Shown: positions 7,386 through 16,000 of the stretch, piece after piece | Position numbering within the stretch: the first letter of the stretch is position 1 | Layout of the letters: each line of letters begins with the position of its first letter | Assembly (NCBI GenBank): GCA_964398185.1 | Contig: CAYNML010000002.1 | Span: 88,016-152,015 of the forward strand | Reading direction: 5' to 3' | DNA from: Fen-1058 sp964398185 | Lineage (GTDB): Bacteria; Chloroflexota; Anaerolineae; Fen-1058 | DNA length: 64,000 nucleotides | Program-made: the position numbers and the translations under genes | Notes under the pieces: generated by a model | The model's database searches: none | Told to the model about the DNA's origin: nothing | The model's input: the letters and a program-made list of their open reading frames with translations, nothing else

Positions 7386-10094
7386 TTACCCCAACCGTTC
7401 GATCTGCTCTCGCAGTTTCTCTGCCTTGGCCTGAAAATCAGCCAGTTTATCGCTCTCTTTTTGCACCACATTCGCCGGCGCTTTGTTGGCGAAGTCGCTG
7501 CCCAGCAGTTTGGTGATGCGGTCAATCTGCGCGCTGAGGTCCTTCATCTCTTTGCCCAACCGCTCGCGCTCGGCGGCCAGATCGATCATCTGGGCGAGAG
7601 GCAGGTAGATCGTGGCGCTGCTGGTCACGATGGGCAGCGCGCCCTGCGGCTCGGCCTGCAACCGATCAGCCACGTACAACGCCACGGGATCGAGCCGCGC
7701 CAGGAAAGCCAACTCGGCACGCAGTGATTCGAAGAGCTCGGCCTTCTCGACGGAAGCGATCATCACCGCCAGCTTCTTGCCCGCTTCCACGTTGCGTTCG
7801 GCTCGCGCATTGCGAATGGCGCGCACGGCGTCCATGAGTAGATTCATATCCGCTTCGGCGGAAAGATCGATCGGGCCGGGCGTGGGCCACGCGGCGATGA
7901 TCAACGCTTCGCCCCACGACGTGTTGTCGATCGCCTTCTTTAAGTTCTGCCAGATCTCTTCGGTGACATAGGGAATGTAGGGATGCAGCAGCCGCAGGGT
8001 GCGATCGAGCACGTGCACCAGCACGGCGGCAGTGCGCGCCTGCGCCTGTGGATCGCCGGAGTTCAGCGGAATCTTCGACATCTCGATGTACCAGTCGGCG
8101 TACTCGCCCCACAGGAATTCATAGGCTTGTCGTCCCGCTTCGCCGAATTCGTAGTTGTCCAGCAGGCGCGTCACGCTGGCGATGGTCTGGTTCAGGCGGG
8201 ACAAGATCCAGCGATCGGGCAAAGAGAAACCGGTTGTTAGTGGCTGGTTGTTGGTTGCTGGTTGTTCAAGCTCGGCCAACTGATCCCCGATCACTGATCC
8301 TTGATCACTGCTTTCCAGATTGCTGATCACAAAACGCGCGGCATTCCACAACTTGTTGGCAAAGTTGCGATTGGCTTCCACGCGGCTGAGGCCGATGTTG
8401 AGATCGTTGCCGGGCGTGCCCATCGTCAACAACGTGAAGCGAAAGGCGTCGGTGCCGAATTCGTCCACGATCTCGATCGGGTCGAGCGTGTTGCCCAGCG
8501 ACTTGCTGAACTTGCGGCCGTGCTCGTCGCGCACGAGGCCGTGCAGGTACACGGTGTGGAACGGCGGCTGGCCCGTCATTTCCAGGCCCTGCATGATCAT
8601 GCGCGCCACCCAGAAGAACAAGATGTCGTAACCGGTTTCCAGCACGCTCGTCGGATAGTAGGTGCGTAGATCGGGCGTGTCATCCGGCCAGCCCAGCGTG
8701 CTGAACGGCCACAAGCCCGACGAGAACCACGTGTCCAACACGTCGGGGTCCTGCCGCAAGTGATGACTGTGACACGTGGGGCACTCCGTCGGATCGAGGC
8801 GCGCGGCAAATTCATGATCGCACGCTGCGCACGTCCACACCGGAATGCGATGGCCCCACCACAACTGGCGGCTGATGCACCAATCCTTGATCGTCTCCGG
8901 GTTCATCCAGTTGTAGTACACCTTCTCGAAGCGTTCCGGGATGATCTTGATCTGGCCGGTTTCCACCGCCCGATAAGCTTTCTCCGCCAACGGCCTGATC
9001 TTCACGTACCACTGCGTCGAGAGCATCGGCTCCACAATTTCGCCGCCGCGCTGCGCGCGCGGGATGCTGGTACGATACGGCTCGGTTTTGATGGTCAAGC
9101 CCGCTGCTTCCATGTCGGCCCAGAATTTCTTGCGCGCCTCAAAGCGATCAAGTCCGGCATACGGCCCGCCGTTCTCGTTGATCTGCGCGTCCAACGTGAG
9201 GATGTTGATGATGGGCAGGTGATGCCGTTGGGCGATCTCGTAATCGATCGGGTCATGGCCGGGCGTGATCTTCAACGCGCCGCCGCCAAATTCTCGATCG
9301 ACCCGCTCATCCCCGATGACGGGAATCTCGCGGTTAAGAATCGGCACGATGGCCATCTTGCCGATGAGCCAGTTGTAGCGCTCGTCGTCGGGATGCACGG
9401 CCACGGCGGTGTCGCCGAGGATCGTCTCGGGGCGCACGGTCGCCACGGGCAGATAGCCGTCGGTGTCTTTGATGAAATACTTGAAGTAGTACAGCGTCGC
9501 TTCTTCGTCGCTGTATTCCACTTCGATGTCGGACACGGCGGTCTTGAGGCCCGGCGACCAGTTCACCAGCCGCGTGCCGCGATAGATTAGCCCCTTCTCG
9601 TACAGGCGCACAAAGGCTTCGCGCACCGCGCGGCTGAGTCCTTCGTCGAGCGTGAAGCGCTCGCGATCCCAATCGCACGACGCGCCGAGGCGGCGAATCT
9701 GCGTCTGGATGATGCCGCCGTACTTGGCCTTCCACTCCCACACGCGCTTCACGAACTCCTCGCGGCCCAGCTCGGCTTTGCTGATGCCTTGTGAACGCAG
9801 TAGTTTTTCCACTTGCAGCTGCGTGGCGATGCCGGCGTGATCCATGCCGGGCACCCACAGCGCGCGCTTGCCCTGCATGCGCGCATAGCGGATCATCAAG
9901 TCTTCCACGCCGACGAACATGGCATGTCCCCAGTGCAATTCGCCGGTGACGTTGGGCGGCGGGATCGAGATCACGAACGGTTCCGCGCTTTGATCGCGCG
10001 CCGCTTCGGGCTTGAACCAGCCGTTCTTCCACCACCAGTCGTACAGGCGCTGCTCGGTGGACGCAAAGTCGTAAGTCTTGGGCATGTCGGTCAT
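7386..10094 (-). CDS. valS: Valyl-tRNA synthetase
   Basis: Charges tRNA-Val with valine. The 902-residue product has the class I signature PPNVTGELHWGHAMF (the HIGH position is HWGH) near residue 40, KFSKSLGN as KMSKS near residue 525, the editing domain between them, a zinc-type CAACDHEF/CPTCHSHH pair, and the C-terminal coiled-coil arm (LAAERERLGKEMKDLSAQID). ATG 10094 is preceded by GGAGGT at 5 bases and is preferred over the further upstream codon. Residues about 595-622 are an odd insertion made of simple-sequence DNA (GTTG and GATCACT repeats at 8231-8310). Expression should be set by the valine T-box upstream. Confidence 0.97.
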   Translation of the reverse strand: MTDMPKTYDFASTEQRLYDWWWKNGWFKPEAARDQSAEPFVISIPPPNVTGELHWGHAMFVGVEDLMIRYARMQGKRALWVPGMDHAGIATQLQVEKLLRSQGISKAELGREEFVKRVWEWKAKYGGIIQTQIRRLGASCDWDRERFTLDEGLSRAVREAFVRLYEKGLIYRGTRLVNWSPGLKTAVSDIEVEYSDEEATLYYFKYFIKDTDGYLPVATVRPETILGDTAVAVHPDDERYNWLIGKMAIVPILNREIPVIGDERVDREFGGGALKITPGHDPIDYEIAQRHHLPIINILTLDAQINENGGPYAGLDRFEARKKFWADMEAAGLTIKTEPYRTSIPRAQRGGEIVEPMLSTQWYVKIRPLAEKAYRAVETGQIKIIPERFEKVYYNWMNPETIKDWCISRQLWWGHRIPVWTCAACDHEFAARLDPTECPTCHSHHLRQDPDVLDTWFSSGLWPFSTLGWPDDTPDLRTYYPTSVLETGYDILFFWVARMIMQGLEMTGQPPFHTVYLHGLVRDEHGRKFSKSLGNTLDPIEIVDEFGTDAFRFTLLTMGTPGNDLNIGLSRVEANRNFANKLWNAARFVISNLESSDQGSVIGDQLAELEQPATNNQPLTTGFSLPDRWILSRLNQTIASVTRLLDNYEFGEAGRQAYEFLWGEYADWYIEMSKIPLNSGDPQAQARTAAVLVHVLDRTLRLLHPYIPYVTEEIWQNLKKAIDNTSWGEALIIAAWPTPGPIDLSAEADMNLLMDAVRAIRNARAERNVEAGKKLAVMIASVEKAELFESLRAELAFLARLDPVALYVADRLQAEPQGALPIVTSSATIYLPLAQMIDLAAERERLGKEMKDLSAQIDRITKLLGSDFANKAPANVVQKESDKLADFQAKAEKLREQIERLG

Positions 10095-10103
10095 ATTACC
10101 TCC

Positions 10104-10131
10104 AATGATCAATGATCAATGATCAATGATC
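10104..10131. repeat. Four tandem AATGATC heptamers
   Basis: AATGATC is repeated four times without error just upstream of the valS ribosome site, downstream of the T-box terminator. It may keep the leader unstructured or simply be a slippage product. Confidence 0.8.
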
Positions 10132-10187
10132 AATTCAGTCAGGCGCCATACGGCATTATTCATTGAACATTGTTCATTGTAAATTGA

Positions 10188-10531
10188 AAAGCCGTCTTCA
10201 TCGACAAGGACGAAAACGGCTTCCGTGGTACCACCTTGATTCGGCAACAGATTGACACCGGATAAACGGATGAGTGAACGGAGGTAATCCGTTTATTCGT
10301 TGTCGCTTCGTTGCCACGCTTTGGCGCTATAACGGGCGAACCCGGATTGATCTACTTGTCGCGCAAGTTTCAAACTTGCGCCACTTTCTGCAATCGACTC
10401 CCGAGCGACGTTCGGCGCTGCTGCTTGGTGAAGGCTCTCAGCCGGTGACCTTCATTCTCTGGCAAGAGGTTGCGGCACCGCGTGCCGCGCGCCTACTCTT
10501 CTCGATCAACGTCAACGCTCTTCAGTTGTGC
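10188..10531 (-). promoter_or_regulatory. Valine T-box riboswitch in the valS leader
   Basis: Read on the minus strand, the leader has all T-box parts. The stem I apical region carries AGAGAATGAAGG and GGCTGAGAGCC. The 3' side of the specifier loop reads GAACGTCGCTCGGGAGTC, with GTC (10407-10409) as the valine specifier codon. An AAACTTGCGC hairpin follows at 10361-10381. The T-box AAGGTGGTACCACGG is at 10223-10237 and pairs with an uncharged tRNA end. The terminator stem AAGCCGTTTTC/GAAGACGGCTT (10189-10222) ends in a U-rich tail. Uncharged tRNA-Val should favour the antiterminator and valS transcription. The exact 5' boundary is inferred from the promoter. Confidence 0.93.
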
Positions 10532-10537
10532 GCGCGG

Positions 10538-10566
10538 ATTATAGCCGAGGTTTCAGCGTTTGGCAA
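10538..10566 (-). promoter_or_regulatory. valS promoter
   Basis: TTGCCA (10561-10566) and TATAAT (10538-10543) on the minus strand are separated by 17 bases, the optimal spacing, immediately before the T-box leader and in the gap after the C39-like gene. Confidence 0.8.
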
Positions 10567-10594
10567 TGACCGCGTAAGCCAGGCTCATCTCCTT

Positions 10595-11017
10595 TCAGGC
10601 CAGGAGGAAGTCGTTGTGTGGCACGGCCACAACAGACTGGGACGTTGCCGGATCTTGAATGTAAACACCTTCCTGATCGATCCCGATGACCACGACCGCA
10701 TGTTGTGCCAAACGCTGGCGAGTATACGGGAGCTCGCCCATTTGCACAAAAGCGATTACCGGGAGATCGTTGTTTAGCCAGGCGTCCAAATCGATCAGTT
10801 CGTTAGCTTTGCCATATTCAACGACAATCTGATCTGAATGCAGTCGGCGCAGGTGTGAATACGGAGTGCCCAGCTGTGGGTGTGTACTCATGAGGCGCGC
10901 CAATTCGGCCTGGGAACGCTGAACCCCCAGGTAAGCTAGCGCCATTTGGGCGTAAGCAGGCAGACAGCCGGCCTCAGCCTCTTGTGGAAAGTGAGGCACT
11001 GCCAAGATTTTCGGCAT
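10595..11017 (-). CDS. Peptidase C39-like cysteine peptidase
   Basis: A 140-residue protein with a papain-like C39 fold. The candidate nucleophile is Cys18 in AEAGCLPAYAQMALAYLGV, followed by the conserved Gln/Ala helix; the catalytic His is in AQHAVVVIGID and the Asp or Asn partner in IQDPATSQ. There is no signal peptide and no ABC transporter nearby, so it is a stand-alone cytoplasmic enzyme, not a bacteriocin exporter domain. Its start lies inside the upstream gene (44-base overlap), suggesting coupled translation. Substrate is unknown. Confidence 0.75.
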   Translation of the reverse strand: MPKILAVPHFPQEAEAGCLPAYAQMALAYLGVQRSQAELARLMSTHPQLGTPYSHLRRLHSDQIVVEYGKANELIDLDAWLNNDLPVIAFVQMGELPYTRQRLAQHAVVVIGIDQEGVYIQDPATSQSVVAVPHNDFLLA

Positions 11018-11357
11018 TGTGCGTCAATTCATCGAGCAGGGTGGCGGTAGCCAGAACATCGCCGGTTTCGGCATCGACATCGAGGTAGCCGATGGGTCCG
11101 CGCGGATCGTGGAACGGCGAACCAAGCATGACCGGAAAATGCCAGGTGCGCCGGTTTGCGGCTTGGACCAGCGTCGCCGAACCGGGCATACAGGCATCAC
11201 CGACGTTTTCGGCTAGCCACAGCGCCGCCTTGCGCCGTGCCTGCCGCTCTTCCAGCAAGGCCGGCACGATGGTGACGAACACCCGCGTGCCGTCAGGCAC
11301 ATCGGCGGGCAGCCGGATGTTTCCGTGTTGAACCACCGCTTCGTAGGTTTGCAGCAT
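10974..11357 (-). CDS. Small protein with AF2212/DUF104-like antitoxin N-terminus
   Basis: A 127-residue protein. The first about 32 residues (MLQTYEAVVQHGNIRLPADV, then PDGTRVFVTIVP) resemble the short swapped-hairpin fold of AF2212-like and VapB-type antitoxins. The middle is helical and the end (GPIGYLDVDAETGDVLA) has a PepSY-like 'vDaxTGevl' strand pair. ATG 11357 has AGGTGG five bases upstream and is preferred over the ATG at 11369; a TACAAT at 11396-11401 supports a promoter. It overlaps the C39-like peptidase gene, so the two probably act together. Toxin-antitoxin function is a guess. Confidence 0.6.
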   Translation of the reverse strand: MLQTYEAVVQHGNIRLPADVPDGTRVFVTIVPALLEERQARRKAALWLAENVGDACMPGSATLVQAANRRTWHFPVMLGSPFHDPRGPIGYLDVDAETGDVLATATLLDELTHNAENLGSASLSTRG

Positions 11358-11395
11358 AGTCCACCTCATTTCTGCATGACGTGCGAGGTGATGTT

Positions 11396-11401
11396 ATTGT
11401 A
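11396..11401 (-). promoter_or_regulatory. -10 box for the antitoxin-like/C39 pair
   Basis: TACAAT on the minus strand, 38 bases before ATG 11357, in the short gap after the VTT-domain gene. Confidence 0.4.
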
Positions 11402-11413
11402 CCATCGGCCAGA

Positions 11414-11998
11414 TCACTTGAAGAGCTGCTCCAGCAGCGGGATGCCGCTCTGGCACGCCCACGCGGTGACGCCCAGCCGAATGGCTTTGCCTGCCCAGGC
11501 GGCCAGCACGAACTTCCAGACCTTCATGCGCAGTGCCCCGGCGATGAGGCCGCCCACATCGAAGATGGGATTGGGGATCGCGCCAAGCAGGAAGATGGTC
11601 AGCATGCCGTGGCGCTGCATGAAGCGCGTCAGCTGCTCGTAGCGCTTGCCCTGCGGGATGAAGGCCTTGCCACCCGCGCCGGCCATGTAGCCGGTCAGCT
11701 CGCCCAGCGCCGATCCCAGTCCCGCGACGACGCCGACACCGATCGGGCCGTAGAGTACCCCGGCGGCGCAGGCCACCACAAAGACCGGCGCGGGAATGAT
11801 CAACGTCGCATTGCCGATCAGGCTGATCAAGAACAAGCCGAGGTAGCCGTACTCACCCAGATTGCGCAGCTCGGCTTGATATTGATTGGTGAACCACACG
11901 ATCGCTAAGCTGATCCCAATTGCCAGCAGGAGCAGCAGGACTTGTCGGGCGCGCGAGGTGCGCGGCGCAGCACGGCGCGGCGTATCGTTAGTGCTCAT
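11414..11998 (-). CDS. VTT/SNARE-associated (DedA-like) membrane protein
   Basis: A 194-residue polytopic membrane protein. After one N-terminal helix (about 19-38) come the VTT-domain features: a reentrant ATLIIPAPVFVVACAAGVLYG segment, GSALGELTGYMAGAGG and the proline-glycine motif GAIPNPIFDVGGLIAGALRM. DedA relatives flip undecaprenyl phosphate or phospholipids across the membrane; the exact lipid here is unknown. ATG 11998 (MSTNDTPRR) is chosen over an upstream start in the neighbouring gene. It overlaps the WecA/TagO-type gene by 11 bases, and the two may form one cell-envelope operon. Confidence 0.85.
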   Translation of the reverse strand: MSTNDTPRRAAPRTSRARQVLLLLLAIGISLAIVWFTNQYQAELRNLGEYGYLGLFLISLIGNATLIIPAPVFVVACAAGVLYGPIGVGVVAGLGSALGELTGYMAGAGGKAFIPQGKRYEQLTRFMQRHGMLTIFLLGAIPNPIFDVGGLIAGALRMKVWKFVLAAWAGKAIRLGVTAWACQSGIPLLEQLFK

Positions 11999-13028
11999 GA
12001 TGCGTGGGACGAGGCCCGGCAGGTTGAGGTGTCGGCTTACGCCGAAACTCGAAGAACCACAGGCCATACAACGACACCAGCGCGGCCATCCCGCCGAGAA
12101 GATAGCCTTCCAGCACGGTGGCTTGCGTGACGAGAATGGCGAGCACGCCGTACATGCCGCTGATCAGATAGTGACTCATCACGGCTTCGCGCGTGGTGAA
12201 GCCCAGCCCCACCAGACGATGCGACACGTGATCTTTGCCCGGCGTGGTCAGCGGGTTCTTGCCGCGCCGCAAGCGCGAGATGAACACCAGCGTGGTGTCG
12301 AAGATAGGCATACCCATGACGATGATGGGCACCATCCACGTCACAAAGGGCACGTTGTCCGGGAAGCGCAGCTTGACGCCGATGGCCGCCAGCATGAAGC
12401 CCAGAAACAGGCTGCCGGTGTCGCCCATGAAGATCGAAGCGGGATTGAAGTTGTAGACCAGAAAGCCCAGCGTCGCGCCCAGCAGGGCGGCCGCCAATGC
12501 GCCCACGTAAATCTGACCGCTCATGGCCGCCATCACCACGAAGAAGGCCGCGCACACCGCCGCCACGCCGCTCGACAGGCCATCCATGTTGTCCAGCAGG
12601 TTCAGCGAGTTGGTCAGACCCACCACCCAGATCAGGGTAATCGTGATGTTCATCCATTCTTCGGGCAGGGCGGTGACTTTGACGCCGGAGAGGATGAGGA
12701 TCACCGCTGCCGCGATCTGGCCGATCAACTTCAAGATGGGACGCAGCCCCCAGCGATCATCGTAGAAGCCCAGCAGGGCCATCAGCGCCGCGCCTAACAG
12801 GATGCTGCTCAACTGTTGGATCTCAAAACGATCGCGCAGCAGCAACAGCGTGAACAGGCTGGCGATCACAATTGCGGCGCCGCCCAGCAGCGGCATGGGC
12901 TGCGCATGGACCTTGCGCGGATTGGGCTGATCCATGACACCGAGGCGCGGGGCGATCCGCCGCGCGACGGGCGTGGCGGCGAAAGCAATCAGCAGCGCAC
13001 CGAGAAAGACGAGGATGGGAATGATCAT
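11988..13028 (-). CDS. Undecaprenyl-phosphate sugar-1-phosphate transferase (WecA/TagO family)
   Basis: Starts surface polysaccharide or teichoic-type glycan assembly by moving a HexNAc-1-phosphate from its UDP form to undecaprenyl phosphate. The 346-residue multi-pass protein shows the family motifs in order: DDRWG (about 90), NLLDNMDGLSSG (Mg-binding Asp pair, about 143-154), FMGDTGSLFLGF (about 204) and KDHVSHRLVGLG (the HxxHR-like cytoplasmic loop, about 265). About ten membrane helices are visible. It sits just downstream of the large O-antigen-ligase-like gene and overlaps the VTT protein gene. WecA versus TagO cannot be told from sequence alone. Confidence 0.9.
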   Translation of the reverse strand: MIIPILVFLGALLIAFAATPVARRIAPRLGVMDQPNPRKVHAQPMPLLGGAAIVIASLFTLLLLRDRFEIQQLSSILLGAALMALLGFYDDRWGLRPILKLIGQIAAAVILILSGVKVTALPEEWMNITITLIWVVGLTNSLNLLDNMDGLSSGVAAVCAAFFVVMAAMSGQIYVGALAAALLGATLGFLVYNFNPASIFMGDTGSLFLGFMLAAIGVKLRFPDNVPFVTWMVPIIVMGMPIFDTTLVFISRLRRGKNPLTTPGKDHVSHRLVGLGFTTREAVMSHYLISGMYGVLAILVTQATVLEGYLLGGMAALVSLYGLWFFEFRRKPTPQPAGPRPTHHEH

Positions 13029-13050
13029 GAGTTCATCACTTCAACAAGAT

Positions 13051-13080
13051 CGGGCGAGAGTGATGATTCACTCTCGCCCG
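13051..13080 (-). terminator. Perfect 13-bp hairpin between the ligase-like and WecA/TagO-like genes
   Basis: CGGGCGAGAGTGA and TCACTCTCGCCCG pair fully around a TGAT loop. It follows the minus-strand stop at 13095 and precedes ATG 13028; no strong U-run follows, so it may attenuate rather than end transcription. Confidence 0.6.
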
Positions 13081-13094
13081 GAGAAAGGCTGTGC

Positions 13095-16000
13095 TTACTG
13101 CGGAGGCTGGAAGGGCAGTGTGTCGGTCGGCGGGGTGCTGATGCCCAACTGCTGCTGCATCTGCGTAATCAACTGCTGCACGCCGTCTTTCTGCTCTTGC
13201 GGAGCCAGTTCCAGCGACTGCTGTGCCAGCGGCAGCGCTTCGGGCAAGCGCCCGGCCTGCGCCATCATCACCGCCGTGACATACAAATCATTCCAGCGAT
13301 TGGCATCATTCTCCGCCAGTGGCAGCACCTGCTGCATGAGGCTGATCGCTTCGTCGAGGCGGTTCTGCGGATAGTAGATATTGCGGGCGATGGTGCGCAG
13401 CACCGGCAGCGAATTGGGATTCTTTTCCAGGAAGCCCAGCGACAGTCTTTCGGCCTCCGTGTAATTGCCCGTCGACAGCAGTTGGTTCACTGCGCCGCCC
13501 CACGCATCCAGGCTGCCGGAATTCATTGCCAACGCCCGGGTGTAGTATTCCTGCGCTTGATCAACCTGGCCCTGCGCCTGTTTCAACTGCGCTTGCAGCA
13601 GGTAGGTCTGATCGTATTTGGCGTCGAGCTCCAACGAATGATCCAGCTTCGCCTGCGCTTCGGCCAGGTACGTATCGGCTTTGGCGGCGTCGCCGGTCTG
13701 CCGCGCCAGATCAGACATCGCCAGCTTGATCAGGCCCCATTCGTTCCACAGCTGGGCATTGTTGGGACTGAGCGCGGTGGCTTCTTGATAATACGTGCCC
13801 GCCGTTTCCAGTTCCTGCTGGCGCGCCGCGGGGTCAGACGCTTTCAGATCGGCCCAGCGGCGGTGCAGCCGTGCCAGGTTGGCGGAGTGATCGGTGTTGA
13901 GCGGATTCAACGCGCGGGCATGCGTCAGGATGATCTGCGCCGCAGACAACGTGTCGGCCTGGTTCAGCTGATAGATGTTCTCAAAGCTTAGCCCCAACAA
14001 ACCGTCGATGGTGGTGTTGCCCGTCAGCAGCGAGGGCGTCTCCAGCGGCGTGCTGGCTTTGTCCAGGAAGGCCGCGCCCAGCCAAAGATGGTAGAAATCT
14101 TCCGTCGGATTCAGTTCGCGCGCGCGCTTGAAGTGCGCGATGGCCAGATCGACCTGGCCCGAAGCGCGAATGGCCTCGGCCTGCTTGTAGACGATGTCGG
14201 CCCGCACCGGATTCAGGTTGGTGATCGTCACCCCGATCAGCGCCACCAGCCCGATCGGGATCACGGCGGCCAGGCTCCACTCGTGCACCCAGCGCACGAG
14301 GCGGCCGCGCACTTCCAGCATCATCACGGCGGCCATGCTGAAGATGATGACGGCCACAAACACATAGAAGGTCGTCAACAGGTTCGAGATGGCGTCGGCG
14401 AACGACACCAGCGCGCCTGAGCGCGCCGCCAGTTCCTGGATGGTGCGGATCTGGGTCTGCGGCACCATGCTGCTGAAGCCCAGAATTTGTCCGGCCTGCA
14501 CCAGCCAGTAAAAGCCCGCCACGGCGATCGAGACGCCGTAATACACGCCGGTGGCTGCCCAGATATCGCGCGCCGAGATCATGTTGCGGCGGCGCAGTTC
14601 GGTCAGCGTGAGCAGTCCGCCGAAGAACCACGTGACGGCAAACATCAACAGCGCGCCAAAGGAGGTCTCATTGTTGTTGTACGGGCGCACCGTCAACGAT
14701 TTCACGATCAAGTCCAGCACGCCCTGCGGTGCGCTGCCCGGCGCGGCGTTGATGAACTCGTAGCCCAGCGTGCCCAGGATTAGAGCGCCAGCCAGTGCCA
14801 GGGCCAGTACCGGCCCCAGCCACAGCGAGCGCGTGCTGTACGTCTCGCGTCTGGGCTGTGGGCGAGCCGTCGCAGCCGACGCGGCCCGGCGCACCTTCTT
14901 CTTGTTGTACGCCGCCGGACTTTCGAGCGGGGCCGCCGGGGCGGGGGCGGGAACCGGTCGGGTTTCAGTGTCTTCCGTGGGCACCCAGTGCAGGCCCAGC
15001 ACCACCAGCAATCCGGCATAAGCCCAGAAGTAGGTGCGCGTCGAAGCAATGGCAATCCCGGCCAGGCTGATTTCCAGGTAGTGCGCCAGGATCGCGCCGA
15101 ACAGCGCGACGATGGTGAAGATGTGCCCGCTCATTTCGATGGGCTGCCCGGCGGTGGGGTTGAACACGAAGCGGCCGATGAGGTACATGAGCACGAAGAG
15201 CAGCGTGCCGCCCAGCGTGGCTGCGGCGAGATCGAGCAGGCGGTTGGCCGAGGTGAACGTTGCGCCGAAGATGGCCAGATCGATGATGCCGATCAGTAAG
15301 GCGGCGATCAGAATGTAGACGCTGCGCGAAATCTTGAAGTGGAACAGCGCGAAGGCGATGACGTACAATACCAGCCCCGCCGTGACGCCGGCGGGCCAGC
15401 CCGCGCCCATGAAGTTCACGTCGATGGCGGCCCCAAACCCGAGCGCGCCGATGAGGCCGAGAACGATCATGGCGCCGATCAGGGCCAGCGCCGCGCGCTT
15501 GTTGGGAATCCAGCCGATGAACTTCAGCGCGTAGAAGAACACGGCCAGGAACAGCCACTGCTCGATCACAAAGCCGACGGCGCCGGTGTTGACGAAGGCG
15601 TCCCACGTTTCGTTGTGGGAGCGATCGGGCGAGGCGTTGCGCGCTTCATAGTGCGCCAGGTCGGGCGGATAGAAGCGGTTGTACGCCACGTACATCGATT
15701 CCGGTCCGTAGCCGATGAGCGGGCGCAGGATGTTGAGGTTGTCCTGCGCGCCATCGGGAAATTGCAGCGGCTCGTGCGGCGTGATCAACTTGACCGCGCC
15801 TTCCCAGATCAACGAACGGACCTTGCCTGTGCCGCCTTCGGATTCCAGCAGCGATGACAGGCGGCCAAACGCGCCGCTGTTGCGCGCCTCGACCATGACG
15901 GGATGATCGGAGAAGTTGATCAGGAACAGGCCCGCCGCGCCGACCGCGACGAACAAAATCCACGAAGCCCACAGCCAGCGCGCCGCGCTGCGCCGGATGC

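Noticed and set aside
7220..7525. N-terminal extension of the SanA-like protein
   Set aside because: The extension runs through the valS terminator and into antisense valS, and places a membrane anchor in the middle of the chain.
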